Assembly (NCBI RefSeq): GCF_016892765.1
Contig: NZ_JAFEMD010000013.1
Location: 62,001-126,000 of the forward strand
Source: Microvirga arvi
GTDB lineage: Bacteria > Pseudomonadota > Alphaproteobacteria > Rhizobiales > Beijerinckiaceae
Reading direction: 5' to 3'
DNA: 64,000 nt
Shown here piece by piece: positions 62,633 to 64,000 of the stretch. The first letter of the stretch is position 1; every line of letters starts with the position of its first letter. The notes under the pieces were generated by a model, which had not been told where the DNA came from, made no database searches, and was given only the letters and a program-made list of their open reading frames with translations. Both the position numbers and the translations under genes were made by a program.

Positions 62633-64000
62633 ATGAATCGCCAGGATTTCAAGAAGACACTCATTGTCGCGCATGATCTCGTGATGACAGGCGTGGCCGT
62701 CGTCGCGACATTCTTCGTGCGCTTCGAGGGACCGCTTCTGAACGAGCGTCTCGTTCATCTGCCGCTTTTCCTTCCGCCCTTCATCGCCTTCGCGGGCGTG
62801 GTCTACTGGTTCTCCCAGCTCTACCGCTCCAAGTGGCGCTTTGCCTCCCTGCCGGATCTCTTCAACATTTTCCAGGCGTCGGGCGTCCTGGCGATGACCC
62901 TGCTGGTGGTCGACTACGTTCTCGTGTCGCCGCAGCTCCTGGGCACCTTCTTCTTCGGCAAGATCACGATCGCCCTGTACTGGCTGATCCAGATGTTTCT
63001 GCTGGGCGGCCCGCGGCTCGCCTTCCGCTATATGAAGTACGCCCGCTCCCGGCACAGTCTGCAGCGCGATTCCAGCACGCCGACCCTGCTGCTCGGGCGC
63101 GTCAGCGACGTGGAGGTCATCCTGCGGGCCATCGAGGCCGGCACGGTCAAGAAGATCCAGCCCAAGGGCATCATCTCCTACCGTACGGACGATCTCGGCC
63201 AGTCCATGCGCGGCGTTCCGGTGCTGGGGACGTTCGGCGACCTCGATCAGGTCGTCCAGGACTTCCAGGAGCGGGGCGTTCCCATCCGCCGGCTGCTGGC
63301 GACCCCGAGCGCACTGACGCCGGAAGCGAACCCGGACATGCTGCTCGCCCGCGCCCGGCGCTTGGGATTGCCGCTCGTGCGGGTGACGAGCCTCGGCGAG
63401 GGCATGCGCAATGCCGAATTCGCGCCGCTCGAGATCGAGGACCTGCTCCTGCGGCCGACCGTGCAGATCGACCGGCAAAGGCTTGAAAACTTCATCCGCG
63501 GCAAGCGCGTGCTCGTCACCGGCGGCGGCGGCTCCATCGGCTCCGAGATCTGCAACCGGATCGTCGCCTTCGGGGCGAGCGACCTCATGATCCTGGAAAG
63601 CTCGGAGCCGTCCCTGCATCACATCCTGGAAAACCCGACGCTCCTCTCCAGCGACACCAACGTGGACGGCGTCATCGCCGACGTGCGCGACCGCGAGCGG
63701 GTGCGCGAGGTGATGAGCGAGTTCCGGCCCGAAGTCGTCTTCCATGCGGCCGCCCTCAAGCATGTTCCCTATCTCGAGAAGAACTGGACGGAAGGCATCA
63801 AGACGAATGTCTTCGGCTCGGTGAACGTGGCCGATGCGGCGGTCGAGGCGGGGGCCGACACCATCGTCATGATCTCCACCGACAAGGCCATCGATCCGGT
63901 CTCGATGCTGGGCGCCACCAAGCGCTTCGCCGAGATGTACGGGCAGGCTCTCGATGCCGAGTTCATGGGCCGCAACGGCGCCACCCGCACCATCGCGGTG
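62633..64000 (+). CDS. CapD-like nucleoside-diphosphate-sugar dehydratase/epimerase, 3' end outside window
   Basis: The first 456 codons are visible, with no stop before the window ends. Four membrane segments lie in the first 120 residues (LIVAHDLVMTGVAVVATFFV onward), as in PglF/WbpM/CapD enzymes. A CoA-binding-like half (about 140-280) follows, then the Rossmann site RVLVTGGGGSIGSEIC near 292 and the catalytic-region text MISTDKAIDPVSMLGATKRFAEMY. It makes deoxy- or diamino-sugar precursors for surface polysaccharides. AAGG precedes the ATG at 62633. Confidence 0.92.
   Translation, partial: MNRQDFKKTLIVAHDLVMTGVAVVATFFVRFEGPLLNERLVHLPLFLPPFIAFAGVVYWFSQLYRSKWRFASLPDLFNIFQASGVLAMTLLVVDYVLVSPQLLGTFFFGKITIALYWLIQMFLLGGPRLAFRYMKYARSRHSLQRDSSTPTLLLGRVSDVEVILRAIEAGTVKKIQPKGIISYRTDDLGQSMRGVPVLGTFGDLDQVVQDFQERGVPIRRLLATPSALTPEANPDMLLARARRLGLPLVRVTSLGEGMRNAEFAPLEIEDLLLRPTVQIDRQRLENFIRGKRVLVTGGGGSIGSEICNRIVAFGASDLMILESSEPSLHHILENPTLLSSDTNVDGVIADVRDRERVREVMSEFRPEVVFHAAALKHVPYLEKNWTEGIKTNVFGSVNVADAAVEAGADTIVMISTDKAIDPVSMLGATKRFAEMYGQALDAEFMGRNGATRTIAV

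Overview
This window looks like a stretch of chromosome from a high-GC alphaproteobacterium of the order Hyphomicrobiales (Rhizobiales), most likely the Methylobacteriaceae side of the order (Microvirga-like). That placement is inferred from gene order and families, not from a search. The clues are an Irr-type iron regulator beside fabA-fabB-fabI, a Fur/Mur-type regulator beside plsC, an EcfG-type sigma factor, a heat-shock gene with a ROSE-like RNA thermometer leader, the lptC-lptA-lptB-rpoN-hpf-ptsN block, and a phrR/praR-like regulator between lnt and metK. There is no phage, CRISPR array or complete insertion sequence. Foreign DNA is limited to one decayed tRNA-Leu island and a small scar beside fabI.

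Layout. 1-21.5 kb is a long, mostly leftward housekeeping block: murJ, trpS, usp, nfu, tsaB, rimI, mur, plsC, then miaB, phoH-like, ybeY, CBS-domain protein, lnt, praR-like, metK, trmB and rimP. Two inserts break it: a rightward HlyD/permease/ATPase export operon between trmB and rimP, and a GST/DUF1127/LysR group between plsC and miaB. 21.6-25.2 kb holds a PAS-GAF-PAS-GGDEF-EAL protein, a fabI gene fragment and an orphan secreted protein. 25.2-28.9 kb is the unsaturated fatty-acid cluster fabI-fabB-fabA with divergent irr. 28.9-36.8 kb is an accessory mix: DMT transporter, small membrane protein, SH3 protein, 2-hydroxyacid dehydrogenase, lone receiver domain, Crp/Fnr regulator, flavin amine oxidase, CysZ-like protein and an NDUFA9-like SDR.

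37.07-40.79 kb is a small island in the 3' end of tRNA-Leu(CAG). It is bounded by an 18-bp att-like repeat, starts with a broken tyrosine-recombinase gene, and carries an MBOAT plus SGNH pair that probably O-acetylates a surface polysaccharide. 40.9-45.8 kb is an acnA / Bug-type binding protein / GntR operon preceded by a perfect 20-bp-arm palindrome. 45.9-48.4 kb holds a HugZ-family gene, an hsp20 gene with an RpoH-like promoter and ROSE-like leader, a 28-codon hsp20 stub, and an EcfG sigma factor. 48.6-54.4 kb is rnd-lptC-lptA-lptB-rpoN-hpf-ptsN. 54.5-64 kb carries an MCP, a SIMPL protein, PotF, an aminotransferase, a FecCD/FecE-type importer and the start of a CapD-like sugar-nucleotide dehydratase that runs off the window.

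The most interesting non-coding signals are: the metK leader, whose outer stem covers the Shine-Dalgarno; the rimP promoter-plus-attenuator; the acnA palindrome; the stacked RpoH/ROSE control of hsp20; and a family of inverted-repeat intergenic elements with GAGCATCG or GCGCATCG ends.
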